NCBI GenBank assembly: GCA_013416485.1
Contig: JACCEO010000007.1
Span: 1 to 64,000 of the forward strand
DNA: 64,000 nucleotides
Direction of reading: 5' to 3'
Source: Alcaligenaceae bacterium
Lineage (GTDB): Bacteria > Pseudomonadota > Gammaproteobacteria > Burkholderiales > Burkholderiaceae_B
The notes under the pieces are model-generated. The model was given only the letters and a program-made list of their open reading frames with translations. It did no database searches and was not told the origin of the DNA. Shown in pieces: positions 54,380 to 64,000 of the stretch (its first letter is position 1; the number at the start of each line of letters is the position of its first letter). The position numbers and the translations under genes are program-made.

Positions 54380-54400
54380 ATAGTAATCATTATCATTACG
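54380..54400 (-). promoter_or_regulatory. Fur box upstream of the siderophore receptor
   Basis: GTAATGATAATGATTAC on the minus strand closely matches the Fur consensus GATAATGATAATCATTATC. It lies 48 bp before the receptor start and predicts iron-repressed expression of receptor, PiuC and possibly the alpha-hydroxyacid oxidase. It is also upstream of argG on the plus strand. Confidence 0.85.
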
Positions 54401-54478
54401 AATCTCAATGCATCTTATATAACTCTAGTAAAAACCCTAGGCGATGTTGTAGGAAAACCACCTTGATGCAGGGGCTAA

Positions 54479-55888
<1,410 letters not shown>

Positions 55889-55906
55889 ACGCTAGGCGAT
55901 ATCTTC

Positions 55907-55955
55907 AAAGCCCCGGATACTAGAATGATTATTTCTAGTATCCGGGGCTTTTTTG
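55907..55955. terminator. Strong bidirectional terminator between argG and argF
   Basis: AAGCCCCGGATACTAGAA pairs with its complement (18 bp) across a 7-nt loop, with a T6 run after it and an A-run before it. Confidence 0.92.
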
Positions 55956-55971
55956 TGAATGCAAGGTGCTT

Positions 55972-56913
55972 TTAGTTGATTTGGCCTAGTAGCAAAAACT
56001 CCATCAATGCTTTTTGTACATGTAAACGATTTTCGGCTTCTTCCCAAACTACGCTTTGTGGTCCGTCGATCACGTCAGCGGTGACCTCTTCGCCCCTATG
56101 AGCCGGCAAACAGTGCATAAATATGGCTTTGGGGTCAGCAACAGCCATCATGTCGGCATTAACGCACCAATCGGCAAACGCTTTACGCCGCTGTTCGTTT
56201 TCATCTTCGTAGCCCATGCTGGTCCAAACGTCAGTGGTAACCAAATGCGCACCCTTACAGGCTTGTATGGGATCATCGAACGCTTGGAAGATGGTGGGGG
56301 ATGGGGTGCCTATACGAGCAGGGTCTAGCTGATACGCTTTTGGTGTAGAAACGTGCAGGCGAAAGTTGAGTAGCTCGGCCGCTTGTAGCCAGGTATACGC
56401 CATATTGTTGCCATCACCTACCCAAGCGACCGTTTTTCCTGTAATAGGGCCGTGGTGCTCGATAAAGGTGAAGATATCGGCCAGGATCTGACACGGATGG
56501 AATTCATTGGTTAGGCCATTAATGACGGGTACGCGTGAGTGCGCTGCAAAACGCTCTATGCGGGTTTGTTCGAAGGTACGTATCATTACCAGGTCTACCA
56601 TGCGTGAAATCACGCGGGCAGTGTCTTCTATGGGCTCGGAACGGCCTAGTTGTGAGTCGCCAGTGGTAAGATGTATGACTGCGCCACCCAATTGGTACAT
56701 ACCCGCCTCGAAGGATACACGCGTGCGTGTACTGGCTTTTTCAAAAACCATAGCCAGATTACGATCATGCAAGGTGTGATGCGGCTCGTAGCGTTTGAAT
56801 TTGTTTTTTATTAGCCGCGCCCTATCTAGTACATACTGGATTTCTTGTTTCGACAAGTCGCGAAATTGCAGGAAGTGGCGCAGTGGGCCTGTAGTTGGGT
56901 GGGCGTCAGACAT
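55972..56913 (-). CDS. argF: Ornithine carbamoyltransferase
   Basis: ArgF makes citrulline from ornithine and carbamoyl phosphate. The 313-residue protein starts at the ATG at 56913 (MSDAHPTTGPLRHFLQFRDL) with AAGG 8 bp upstream. The frame extends farther, but that part shows no family similarity. Key motifs are STRTR (61-65, carbamoyl-phosphate site), LTNEFHPCQILADI, DVWTSMGYEDE (ornithine loop) and MHCLPAHRGEEV with the catalytic Cys. It is convergent with argG. Confidence 0.95.
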   Translation of the reverse strand: MSDAHPTTGPLRHFLQFRDLSKQEIQYVLDRARLIKNKFKRYEPHHTLHDRNLAMVFEKASTRTRVSFEAGMYQLGGAVIHLTTGDSQLGRSEPIEDTARVISRMVDLVMIRTFEQTRIERFAAHSRVPVINGLTNEFHPCQILADIFTFIEHHGPITGKTVAWVGDGNNMAYTWLQAAELLNFRLHVSTPKAYQLDPARIGTPSPTIFQAFDDPIQACKGAHLVTTDVWTSMGYEDENEQRRKAFADWCVNADMMAVADPKAIFMHCLPAHRGEEVTADVIDGPQSVVWEEAENRLHVQKALMEFLLLGQIN

Positions 56914-57086
56914 AAATAAGCCTTGTTTTAAAAGAGTCATCTTACCCCGTGGCATGGTAGTCGGTAAAACTTTACGACGTATGTCCATAGCTGCGGGTTT
57001 ATAGTGAAGGTAGCTATCATATACAATTCGCGGCGTAGCGAAAGTTCCGCACGCGCCTATTACGTGCGATATGTCCGCAGGAGCCT

Positions 57087-57386
57087 ATGACACATCGTGT
57101 TCAGCAGTTAGTTATTCATGGCGTTACACACGAAGGCCAGCGCTTTCGACCCAGTGACTGGGCCGAACGACTGGCTGGTGTGATGTCGCAGTTTCGTCCA
57201 CCAGGATCGGCAGGTGGATACCTGACGTATTCACCTTATGTCTTTCCTAAAGTAATTGACAATGTCCGTTGTGTGGTTGTCGATCAGCGTCTACATGACC
57301 TGGATCCCTTGGCGTGGAATTTTGTTTGTGGCTTTGCCAAAGACAACCATCTGAAAACATCAGGTATAAATTTAGACGACGACTAG
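57087..57386 (+). CDS. DUF3579 family protein
   Basis: This is a 99-residue cytoplasmic protein. It has the compact DUF3579 pattern: VIHGVTHEGQRFRPSDWAERLAGVMSQF, YSPYVFPKVIDNVRCVVVDQRLHDLDPLAWNFVCGFAKDN. The fold and role are unknown. It lies beside argF in many betaproteobacteria, here divergently. It begins at an ATG after GCAGGAG. Confidence 0.88.
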   Translation: MTHRVQQLVIHGVTHEGQRFRPSDWAERLAGVMSQFRPPGSAGGYLTYSPYVFPKVIDNVRCVVVDQRLHDLDPLAWNFVCGFAKDNHLKTSGINLDDD

Positions 57387-57460
57387 CGCCTGTTAAAACA
57401 CATGCGTGTTTAAAACGGCGCCATAGGCGTTTATATTGAAAGCAACAGGTTGATGCCATA

Positions 57461-57488
57461 AAAAAAGGACGCTAATAGCGTCCTTTTT
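57461..57488. terminator. Bidirectional terminator between DUF3579 gene and rpsT
   Basis: AAAAAGGACGCT pairs with AGCGTCCTTTTT around a short loop, with T-run or A-run on each side. Confidence 0.85.
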
Positions 57489-57539
57489 ATCGAGCGACAT
57501 AGCGCCTGATGTGTTTTGCCGTCTAAGCCGTGGCAGCTA

Positions 57540-57803
57540 TCAGGCTAGTGCTTTGATTGCAGCTGCAAGACGGCTTTTGTGACGAGCGGCCTTGTTTTTG
57601 TGAATGATGTTTTTGTCGGCGATGCGATCAATGACGCTGGTGGTTTTTTGGAAAACATCAGCAGCGACTGCTTTGTCACCGGCTTCGATAGCCTGGCGAA
57701 CGCGTTTGATCGAAGTACGCAGCATGGAGCGCAGGCTAGCGTTGTGTTTGTTGCGCTGCACCGATTGACGGGCGCGTTTACGAGCTTGGGCGGTATTGGC
57801 CAT
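57540..57803 (-). CDS. rpsT: 30S ribosomal protein S20
   Basis: S20 is an 87-residue basic helical protein that binds the 5' domain of 16S rRNA. The start [21 protein letters not shown] and the end [19 protein letters not shown] are standard. It is monocistronic and close to murJ, as in other Burkholderiales. Confidence 0.97.
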   Translation of the reverse strand: MANTAQARKRARQSVQRNKHNASLRSMLRTSIKRVRQAIEAGDKAVAADVFQKTTSVIDRIADKNIIHKNKAARHKSRLAAAIKALA

Positions 57804-57867
57804 ATTATTCGGTAAATCCTGTAACTGTTAACTGTTAGGCTAAGTTGGCAAAGACGACTATTCTAGC

Positions 57868-59424
57868 TCAGTTACGTCGTCGTGTAAAGTCACGTGGTCG
57901 AAAACCGCATAAGAACAAGGTGATGAAATAACTGCATGCGCTGGCGAATAGTACGCCCAGTAGCCACGCTACCCGGATCCAGGGGGTGCCACCTAAGGCA
58001 ATCCAATCTAGATGCTGGTTAGCTATTAACAATACGGCAGCTAATGCGGCAATGGAAGGGGCAATGCGTAACAAGAATTTGATCCAACCTGGCCCTGGGG
58101 TATAAAGCTTGTGACGCAGCAATAAGGTGAATAACATCAAGGCATTGAGCACTGCCCCTAGGCCTATCGACAGGGCTAGGCCAGCGTGAGCATACATAGG
58201 CACAAAAATAACATTGAATAGCTGGGTCAGTACCAGCACTATCATGGCGATTTTTACTGGCGTACGTATATTTTGCTTGGCATAGAAGCCTGGTGCTAGT
58301 ATTTTTACGGCAAGTAGCCCTAGTAAGCCGGCCGAATAGGCCATAACAGCGACTTGAGTTTGAGCGACATCGTCACCATTGAACGCGCCGTAGTTGAACA
58401 AGGTTGCCACTAAGCCGTCAGATAACAGTGCCAATCCTAAAGCAGCGGGCAGCCCCAATAGCACCACCAAACGCAAGCCCCAATCCAGTAGCTGGCTATA
58501 GTCCGAGGTGTTGTTCTTGGCGTGAGCCGCTGATAAGCGAGGCAGTAGTACGGTACCTAGTGCTACCCCTAGCAGGGCAGTAGGAAATTCCATTAGGCGG
58601 TCTGCAAACGATAGCCAGGTAACACTGCCAGGCGTTAGCCAAGTGGCAATGTTCGTATTGATCAAGAGTGAAATCTGAGCTACCGAGACACCCAGTATGG
58701 CGGGTAGCATTTGTTTCATTATGCGCTGCACCACTGGATCTTGCCAGGCTTGGCCGATACGGGCCGAGTAACGCGGTAGTAGTCCCAGACGCTGTAAGGC
58801 CATCCATTGCACCAGTAACTGTGCTACGCCACCTATCATGACCCCTACAGCCAATGCATAGATAGGGGTGCTGAAATAAGGCACCAAAAACAAGCTGGCG
58901 GCTATCATGGAAACGTTAAGTAATACCGGCGTAAGTGCTGGTATGGCGAAGCGGCTCCAGGTGTTTAGTACCCCAGAAGCAAAGGCCACTAAAGACATAC
59001 AAACGATGTAGGGAAACATCAGTCGTGTCATCCAGATGGCGGCTTCGAATTCGGTATGGCGATCTGCGGCGCGCATGCCGCTTGCCATTGCACTGACTAC
59101 CCAAGGCGCGGCAATAATGCCAGCCAAGGTAACCATCATTAATGCGACTGTTAATAGCAGTGCAACCCTATCTAATAAGATGCGGACCTCTTCAGACGGG
59201 CGGGTGCTGCGAATTTGTCCCAGTATGGGGACAAAAGCCTGCGAGAAAGCACCTTCGGCAAATAATCTGCGCAGCAGATTAGGAATCCGAAATGCAACCC
59301 AGAAGGCGTCTGTAAGTGGCCCAGCCCCGAACGAACTGGCTATCAGTATGTCGCGGACCAGGCCTGTGATGCGTGAAAGCAGCGTGATGCTGCTAACGGT
59401 CGCTGCTGACCGAAGCAGGCTCAT
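57868..59424 (-). CDS. murJ: Lipid II flippase MurJ (MviN)
   Basis: MurJ is a 14-helix membrane protein that flips lipid II to the periplasm. The 518 residues start at the ATG at 59424 (MSLLRSAATVSSITLLSRITG). Residues RDILIASSFGAGPLTDAFWVAFRIPNLLRRLFAEGAFSQAFVPI carry the conserved Arg and Asp positions of the central cavity. The upstream frame extends to 59457 but lacks family similarity. The gene starts 7 bp after the SDR gene on the same strand. Confidence 0.95.
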   Translation of the reverse strand: MSLLRSAATVSSITLLSRITGLVRDILIASSFGAGPLTDAFWVAFRIPNLLRRLFAEGAFSQAFVPILGQIRSTRPSEEVRILLDRVALLLTVALMMVTLAGIIAAPWVVSAMASGMRAADRHTEFEAAIWMTRLMFPYIVCMSLVAFASGVLNTWSRFAIPALTPVLLNVSMIAASLFLVPYFSTPIYALAVGVMIGGVAQLLVQWMALQRLGLLPRYSARIGQAWQDPVVQRIMKQMLPAILGVSVAQISLLINTNIATWLTPGSVTWLSFADRLMEFPTALLGVALGTVLLPRLSAAHAKNNTSDYSQLLDWGLRLVVLLGLPAALGLALLSDGLVATLFNYGAFNGDDVAQTQVAVMAYSAGLLGLLAVKILAPGFYAKQNIRTPVKIAMIVLVLTQLFNVIFVPMYAHAGLALSIGLGAVLNALMLFTLLLRHKLYTPGPGWIKFLLRIAPSIAALAAVLLIANQHLDWIALGGTPWIRVAWLLGVLFASACSYFITLFLCGFRPRDFTRRRN

Positions 59425-59431
59425 GGTTAGC

Positions 59432-60190
59432 TTATTTTGGTGCCAAGCGGATGGCACCGTCCAGGCGTATGGTTTCGCCGTTCAGCAGTTCGTTGGTAAT
59501 GATGCTATTAACCAGTTTGGCGTAATCTTCGGGACGACCCAAGCGCGAAGGGAAGGGGATGCTGGCAGCCAAGGAATCCTGTACTTCTTGGGGCATACCA
59601 AACATCATAGGTGTACCAAAGATTCCGGGAGCTATTGTCATGCAGCGTATGCCAACTTTCGACAAGTCGCGAGCAACCGGTAAGGTCATGCCCACCACAC
59701 CGGCCTTGGATGCGGCATAAGCAGCTTGGCCGATTTGACCATCGTAGGCAGCTACCGATGCGGTATTGATAATAACGCCGCGCTCACCAGTGGATTCAGG
59801 GGCGTTTTCGCTCATGGCCGCTGCGGCCAGACGCGTCATGTTGAATGTACCCACCAGATTGATCATCACGACTTTCTGGAACATGTCCAGGGCGTGTGGA
59901 CCATTGCGTCCTACTGTGCGTGAAGCTGGAGCCACACCGGCACAGTTAATCAGGCCGAATAAAGAACCCGCAGCAGTGGCAGCAGCGATAACTGCTTGAC
60001 CATCACTTTCTTGGGTGACATCGCAGTGAACATATATTTGCCCAAGCTCTTCAGCGAGTTTTTTTCCTAGTTCGTCTTGTACGTCAGCAATTACGACTTT
60101 GGCGCCTTCGGCAACTAGCATACGGGCAGTACCCGCACCTAGACCCGAGGCTCCGCCAGTAATAATAAAAACCTTGTTTTTGATCTCCAT
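59432..60190 (-). CDS. SDR-family 3-hydroxyacyl-CoA dehydrogenase (HSD17B10-like)
   Basis: This 252-residue NAD(P)-dependent short-chain dehydrogenase has the cofactor site TGGASGLGAGTARML. The later elements are NCAGVAPASRTVGRNG, the catalytic Ser in INTASVAAYDGQIGQAAYAASKAG (Tyr and Lys in YAASK) and MTIAPGIFGTPMM. The C-terminus ETIRLDGAIRLAPK is typical of type-2 3-hydroxyacyl-CoA dehydrogenases. A fatty-acid or branched-chain amino-acid oxidation role is likely. It shares a strand with adk and murJ. Confidence 0.87.
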   Translation of the reverse strand: MEIKNKVFIITGGASGLGAGTARMLVAEGAKVVIADVQDELGKKLAEELGQIYVHCDVTQESDGQAVIAAATAAGSLFGLINCAGVAPASRTVGRNGPHALDMFQKVVMINLVGTFNMTRLAAAAMSENAPESTGERGVIINTASVAAYDGQIGQAAYAASKAGVVGMTLPVARDLSKVGIRCMTIAPGIFGTPMMFGMPQEVQDSLAASIPFPSRLGRPEDYAKLVNSIITNELLNGETIRLDGAIRLAPK

Positions 60191-60235
60191 GGTATTTCTC
60201 GTAGTTATTGACGGTATATGCCGTCGGCTAGGACA

Positions 60236-60913
<678 letters not shown>

Positions 60914-61000
60914 TTAGCTGATTTTCTGATGTTCCGATTATGCCGCAACGCAGCAAGTTTTGCAGGACTAGACCTTAACGTTCGGGAATTAGAAGTCGAT

Positions 61001-61765
61001 TTATAACCGATTTAGAAATAGATCGCGTACTCGGATCAAGTCTTCGGTAGTGTCTACCCCTGCTGCAGGGGGCGAAGTCATGGTTTGTACGGCGATTTGG
61101 TGGCCGTTTTCTAGTGCACGTAATTGTTCTAGGGATTCGAAATGTTCTAAAGGGCCGCTAGGTAATTTGGGAAATTGTGCCAGGAAGCTAGCGCGGTAAG
61201 CATACAAACCTATGTGGTGTAGAGCCGGCAGACCACCAGCCAGTACACGTTCGCCTTGGGCTAGAGCATCGCGAGCCCAGGGTATAGGAGCGCGTGAAAA
61301 ATATAGGGCGTGTTGTTGCTGGTTGCAGACGACTTTAACGACATTAGGGTTAAACAAGGCTTGGGCGTCAGTTAAAGGGCAGGCGCAAGTAGCAATACTG
61401 GCCTGTGGGTGGGCAAGTAACAAGGCAGCAACGGCATTGATGTGCTCTGGATTGATCAGTGGTTCATCACCCTGGACGTTAACCACAATGGCGTCTGGCG
61501 CCAAACCTAATTGTGCAGCCGCTTCGGATAGCCTGTCAGTGCCAGTGGGGTGGTCAGCGCGGGTTAGCAAACTTGTAAAACCGTGCTCGCGGACTACATC
61601 GTGTATGCGGATATCGTCAGTGGCAATAACAACTTGTATCGCGTTGGAGCGTGCGGCTTGTTCTGCGGTTCTGATCACCATAGGCTTACCGCCTATATCT
61701 AGCAAGGGTTTATCGGGTAAGCGAGTGCTGGATGCCCGAGCCGGGATGATGGCAATGAAGCTCAT
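61001..61765 (-). CDS. kdsB: 3-deoxy-manno-octulosonate cytidylyltransferase
   Basis: KdsB activates KDO to CMP-KDO for lipopolysaccharide inner core. The 254-residue protein has the nucleotide-binding start [38 protein letters not shown] and [10 protein letters not shown]. The C-terminus holds [15 protein letters not shown] and EQLRALENG. The ATG overlaps the stop of the Trm112-like gene by 4 bp. Confidence 0.95.
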   Translation of the reverse strand: MSFIAIIPARASSTRLPDKPLLDIGGKPMVIRTAEQAARSNAIQVVIATDDIRIHDVVREHGFTSLLTRADHPTGTDRLSEAAAQLGLAPDAIVVNVQGDEPLINPEHINAVAALLLAHPQASIATCACPLTDAQALFNPNVVKVVCNQQQHALYFSRAPIPWARDALAQGERVLAGGLPALHHIGLYAYRASFLAQFPKLPSGPLEHFESLEQLRALENGHQIAVQTMTSPPAAGVDTTEDLIRVRDLFLNRL

Positions 61766-61956
61766 GGCGCTGGGTGGTTTGAAGCATCAGTTGGTGAAAG
61801 CTTGCGTGCTTCGCTTTCTAGCATTACGGGTATGCCGTCACGTATAGGGAAAGCCAGTTTATCTGCTTTGCAGATTAGCTCTTGCTGTGCGCGGTCTACT
61901 TGTAGGCGGCTTTTGCATAGGGGGCATACCAGTATTTCCAGCAGGCGGTTTTCCAT
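61762..61956 (-). CDS. Trm112 family zinc-ribbon-like protein (YcaR)
   Basis: This 64-residue protein has [18 protein letters not shown] and a later [16 protein letters not shown], the pattern of the YcaR/Trm112 family. The usual second Cys pair is missing (only CPLC and one ICK Cys), so zinc binding may be incomplete. It lies between lpxK and kdsB, the conserved order, and overlaps kdsB. Confidence 0.92.
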   Translation of the reverse strand: MENRLLEILVCPLCKSRLQVDRAQQELICKADKLAFPIRDGIPVMLESEARKLSPTDASNHPAP

Positions 61957-62001
61957 GTGGTGCTCCGTGGGAATGGAAAGAATAAAACTATCAGTTTAAC
62001 G

Positions 62002-63078
62002 TTAGCGTATTGGCGATGCCATGCTTGCTTTTGTTGCCGCCACAGTCAGCAGTCGTTGATGCACACTTTCCAGCCAACAGGGAACGGAAAAAACCGGTTC
62101 TATATGTACCGCCCACAAGCGAGGATCGGAAAAATTCATGCATTTGACCGCATCTTTGGCAGTGATCAGTATTGTGCTTGATTGCAGGACAGTAAAGGGC
62201 GAGGACACATATGCATAGTGATCAGGTAATGCCACTGTGTCAGTTAACTGCAGGCCCTGGGCTTGCAGCATGGTGAAAAATCGCTGTGGCTGACCAATGG
62301 CTGCTACGGCGCTAATGCTGTCTTGGCGATGCTGTGCTAGCCAGTCGGCCCAGGCCATATCTTGACCACTGACCAAGTTAACGGCTCGTACCGCTTGCAA
62401 GCGCATGACAACATGCAGTGGCTTGGCAGTGGTGGGCAGACTTATGACATCATCGGCTTGCAGGTTATTGATCACCACATCGACGTGCTGTAGTTTTTCT
62501 ACCGATTCGCGCAAAGGGCCAGCTGGTAATAAACGGCCATTGCCAGTACCACGGCCATCTTGAACCAGAATTTCCAGGTCCCGGCCTAAAGCCAAATGCT
62601 GCAAGCCATCGTCGGCGATTACAACATCAACCGTAGGGTGGGCTTGTAGTAGGGCTTGCAACGCTCGAGGACGATTTGGATGTACAGCGACGGGTGCTGA
62701 CGTAGTCTTGGAAATCAGGGTGGGTTCGTCACCGAATACTTGTGGATTTAGTGCACCATTACCTACCAGAGCTTTCCCAGAGGCTGCTACTCCGTAACCA
62801 CGGCTAATTACACCGGGATGCCAACCATATTTTTGCAACGCCTGCACCAGCGCCATAACTACAGGTGTTTTACCTGTGCCGCCTACATAAATATTGCCCA
62901 CCACCACTACGGGTAAGTGACTGTGGAAAACGTCCTGAGGATGGGCCAAGTAACGGGCTGTTTTGCGACGTACAAAGACTGCGGTGAGCCACGCTAGCGG
63001 TAGTAGTAGGGTGCTGGCCCAGCCTTTGCGCTGCCAAATGTTATGGGCGACTTGAGCAAGTCGGGCGTTGAAGCTCAA
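62002..63078 (-). CDS. lpxK: Tetraacyldisaccharide 4'-kinase
   Basis: LpxK phosphorylates the 4' position of tetraacyldisaccharide-1-phosphate in lipid A synthesis at the inner membrane. The 358 residues have an N-terminal membrane-contact helix and the P-loop VGNIYVGGTGKTPVVMALV. DVVIADDGLQHLALGRD follows, with the catalytic Asp, and LLPAGPLRE is conserved. The start is TTG, overlapping the stop of the exbD-like gene as TTGA. Confidence 0.94.
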   Translation of the reverse strand: MSFNARLAQVAHNIWQRKGWASTLLLPLAWLTAVFVRRKTARYLAHPQDVFHSHLPVVVVGNIYVGGTGKTPVVMALVQALQKYGWHPGVISRGYGVAASGKALVGNGALNPQVFGDEPTLISKTTSAPVAVHPNRPRALQALLQAHPTVDVVIADDGLQHLALGRDLEILVQDGRGTGNGRLLPAGPLRESVEKLQHVDVVINNLQADDVISLPTTAKPLHVVMRLQAVRAVNLVSGQDMAWADWLAQHRQDSISAVAAIGQPQRFFTMLQAQGLQLTDTVALPDHYAYVSSPFTVLQSSTILITAKDAVKCMNFSDPRLWAVHIEPVFSVPCWLESVHQRLLTVAATKASMASPIR

Positions 63079-63485
63079 TGGACGTCCTGGGTGGCAAAAC
63101 TGACACGTGTGATACCAGCCAGTCTGGCCGCTTCCATAACGCGTATGACGGATTCGTGGGCTGTGCGTGCGTCAGCGTTAATGATAAGGCTGACATCTTC
63201 GCGGCCCTGACTGGCCTGTTTTAGGGCTTGAGCGATGTCTTGGCTATTGTTGGCATTCAGCAAGTTGTTGTCCAGGGCATACAGGCCTTCTTGGCTGATG
63301 GCAATATTCATTGCTTGTAGATCAATCTGGTCGGCACTGGCCTGCGGCAGATTCAGTTTGATCTGATTAAAGCGTGTAAACGAGGTTGTCGCTGCCAGGA
63401 AAATAAGTATGACCAGCAGCACGTCAATTAAAGGGATTAGATTGATTTCTAAATCATCTTCTGAGCGCTTGCTTTGGAAATTCAT
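63075..63485 (-). CDS. ExbD/TolR family biopolymer transport protein (second copy)
   Basis: This 136-residue single-pass membrane protein has the motif DLEINLIPLIDVLLVILIFLAAT with the functional Asp, a periplasmic domain, and an end ARLAGITRVSFAT. It is distinct from the tonB-linked ExbD at 7551-7997. Located upstream of lpxK in most betaproteobacteria, it is expected to energise an envelope process, though the partner is unclear. ATGA overlap links it with the exbB copy. Confidence 0.93.
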   Translation of the reverse strand: MNFQSKRSEDDLEINLIPLIDVLLVILIFLAATTSFTRFNQIKLNLPQASADQIDLQAMNIAISQEGLYALDNNLLNANNSQDIAQALKQASQGREDVSLIINADARTAHESVIRVMEAARLAGITRVSFATQDVH

Positions 63486-64000
63486 TGGGAGGATCCGTGA
63501 TTGAGCAAGCGATTCAAGGCACTGGCTTCGCGCTCCATTTGGTGCAGGTAATGATCTACCCGAGAACGAAAGTAGCGATGGAATATCAAGGCAGGAATAG
63601 CGATCAGTATGCCAAACCCGGTATTGTACAGGGCGATGGATATGCCGCGCGCCAATTGGCTAGGGTCACCGCCGGCAGGCGTGTAGGATGCAAAAATTTC
63701 TATCATGCCCACCACGGTGCCGAATAATCCCAGTAGTGGAGCAACGACAGCAATGGTGGCTAGGGCAGGCAAATATCGGTTTAAACGATGAGCGACGTCT
63801 TTTCCTATGTCTTCAACAGCGGCGACCCGTGATGCGTTGTCTTCATGGCGAGTGGACAGAACCTCTGCTAAGACTCGTCCTAAGGGCGAGCTACCGGCCA
63901 AACGCAAAATGGCTTCGGGGCTGTCGTTGTCTTTGCGGTACAGTTCAGCCACCTGACCGGGTAAGCGGTGCGGCATAATGTTTTTTTGGCGTAGCGTTAG
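63482..64000 (-). CDS. ExbB/TolQ/MotA family proton channel (second copy, partial at right edge)
   Basis: The frame is open through base 64000, so the N-terminus, including the first membrane helix, lies outside the window. A Met at 63976 is internal, because family members have about 40 more residues. The visible part has RYLPALATIAVVAPLLGLFGTVVGMIEIFA and ARGISIALYNTGFGILIAIPALIFHRYF, the conserved helix pair. It heads the exbB-exbD-lpxK-Trm112-kdsB-adk cluster. Confidence 0.92.
   Translation of the reverse strand, partial: LTLRQKNIMPHRLPGQVAELYRKDNDSPEAILRLAGSSPLGRVLAEVLSTRHEDNASRVAAVEDIGKDVAHRLNRYLPALATIAVVAPLLGLFGTVVGMIEIFASYTPAGGDPSQLARGISIALYNTGFGILIAIPALIFHRYFRSRVDHYLHQMEREASALNRLLNHGSSQ

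Noticed and set aside
56914-56988. Upstream in-frame extension of argF to 56988
   Set aside because: The added residues have no family match, and a good ribosome site lies before the ATG at 56913.

Overview
The window looks like chromosome of a betaproteobacterium of the order Burkholderiales, most likely family Alcaligenaceae. The basis is protein similarity from memory (ArgG, the exbB-exbD-lpxK-Trm112-kdsB-adk order, the DUF3579 protein beside argF) and a moderate, fairly even GC content. The genus cannot be fixed from the sequence alone. Genes are densely packed in short operons, and most are housekeeping or respiratory genes. No prophage, CRISPR array or integron is visible. The only mobile DNA is the tail of an ISL3-type transposase at the left edge.

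Layout. 1-5.8 kb: IS remnant, tRNA-Leu(CAG), rnr, rlmB, a Cys/Met-metabolism PLP enzyme, HU and tRNA-Val(TAC). 5.9-11.8 kb: tonB-exbB-exbD, then a two-component system abutting a Kup potassium transporter. 11.8-18.3 kb: a small secreted protein and a complete Mrp Na+/H+ antiporter operon (A-B fused, then C to G) on the minus strand. 18.4-24.5 kb: an anaerobic/nitrosative block with hemN behind a perfect FNR box, a cluster-less Crp/Fnr regulator of Dnr type, NnrS, a DUF2249 protein and a nitronate monooxygenase-like flavoprotein. 24.5-29.2 kb: assorted membrane proteins, CrcB, two methyltransferases, a DUF3617 protein and a YciH/SUI1-like factor. 29.3-32.7 kb: quinol-dependent nitric oxide reductase, divergent from a small flavin reductase, with two FNR/Dnr boxes between them.

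33-36.6 kb: an OpuC-type osmoprotectant ABC transporter behind a hairpin-rich 435-bp leader. 36.6-38.4 kb: a Tat-exported cupredoxin and a small periplasmic protein, divergent from a SufR-like cysteine-rich regulator, with a perfect 12-bp-arm inverted repeat between them. 38.4-42.7 kb: a PhoX phosphatase and a phytase-like esterase, each preceded by a Pho-box-like direct repeat about 52 bp before its start, with rsuA between them. 42.9-50.1 kb: a CNNM/CorC-type protein, two MFS exporters, a periplasmic rhodanese, a methyltransferase and a trimethylamine monooxygenase-like FMO. 50.2-54.4 kb: an FMN alpha-hydroxyacid oxidase, a PiuC-type hydroxylase and a TonB-dependent siderophore receptor with a strong Fur box. 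54.5-64 kb: argG, argF, DUF3579, rpsT, murJ, an SDR dehydrogenase, adk, kdsB, Trm112, lpxK, and a second exbD/exbB pair whose exbB runs off the right edge.

The genes outline a facultative bacterium that detoxifies or respires NO, handles Na+/K+ and osmotic stress, and scavenges iron and organic phosphate. The least described piece is the SufR-like regulator, palindrome, cupredoxin and small periplasmic protein unit at 36.6-38.4 kb. Next come the flavin reductase co-located with norB and the pair of putative Pho boxes.
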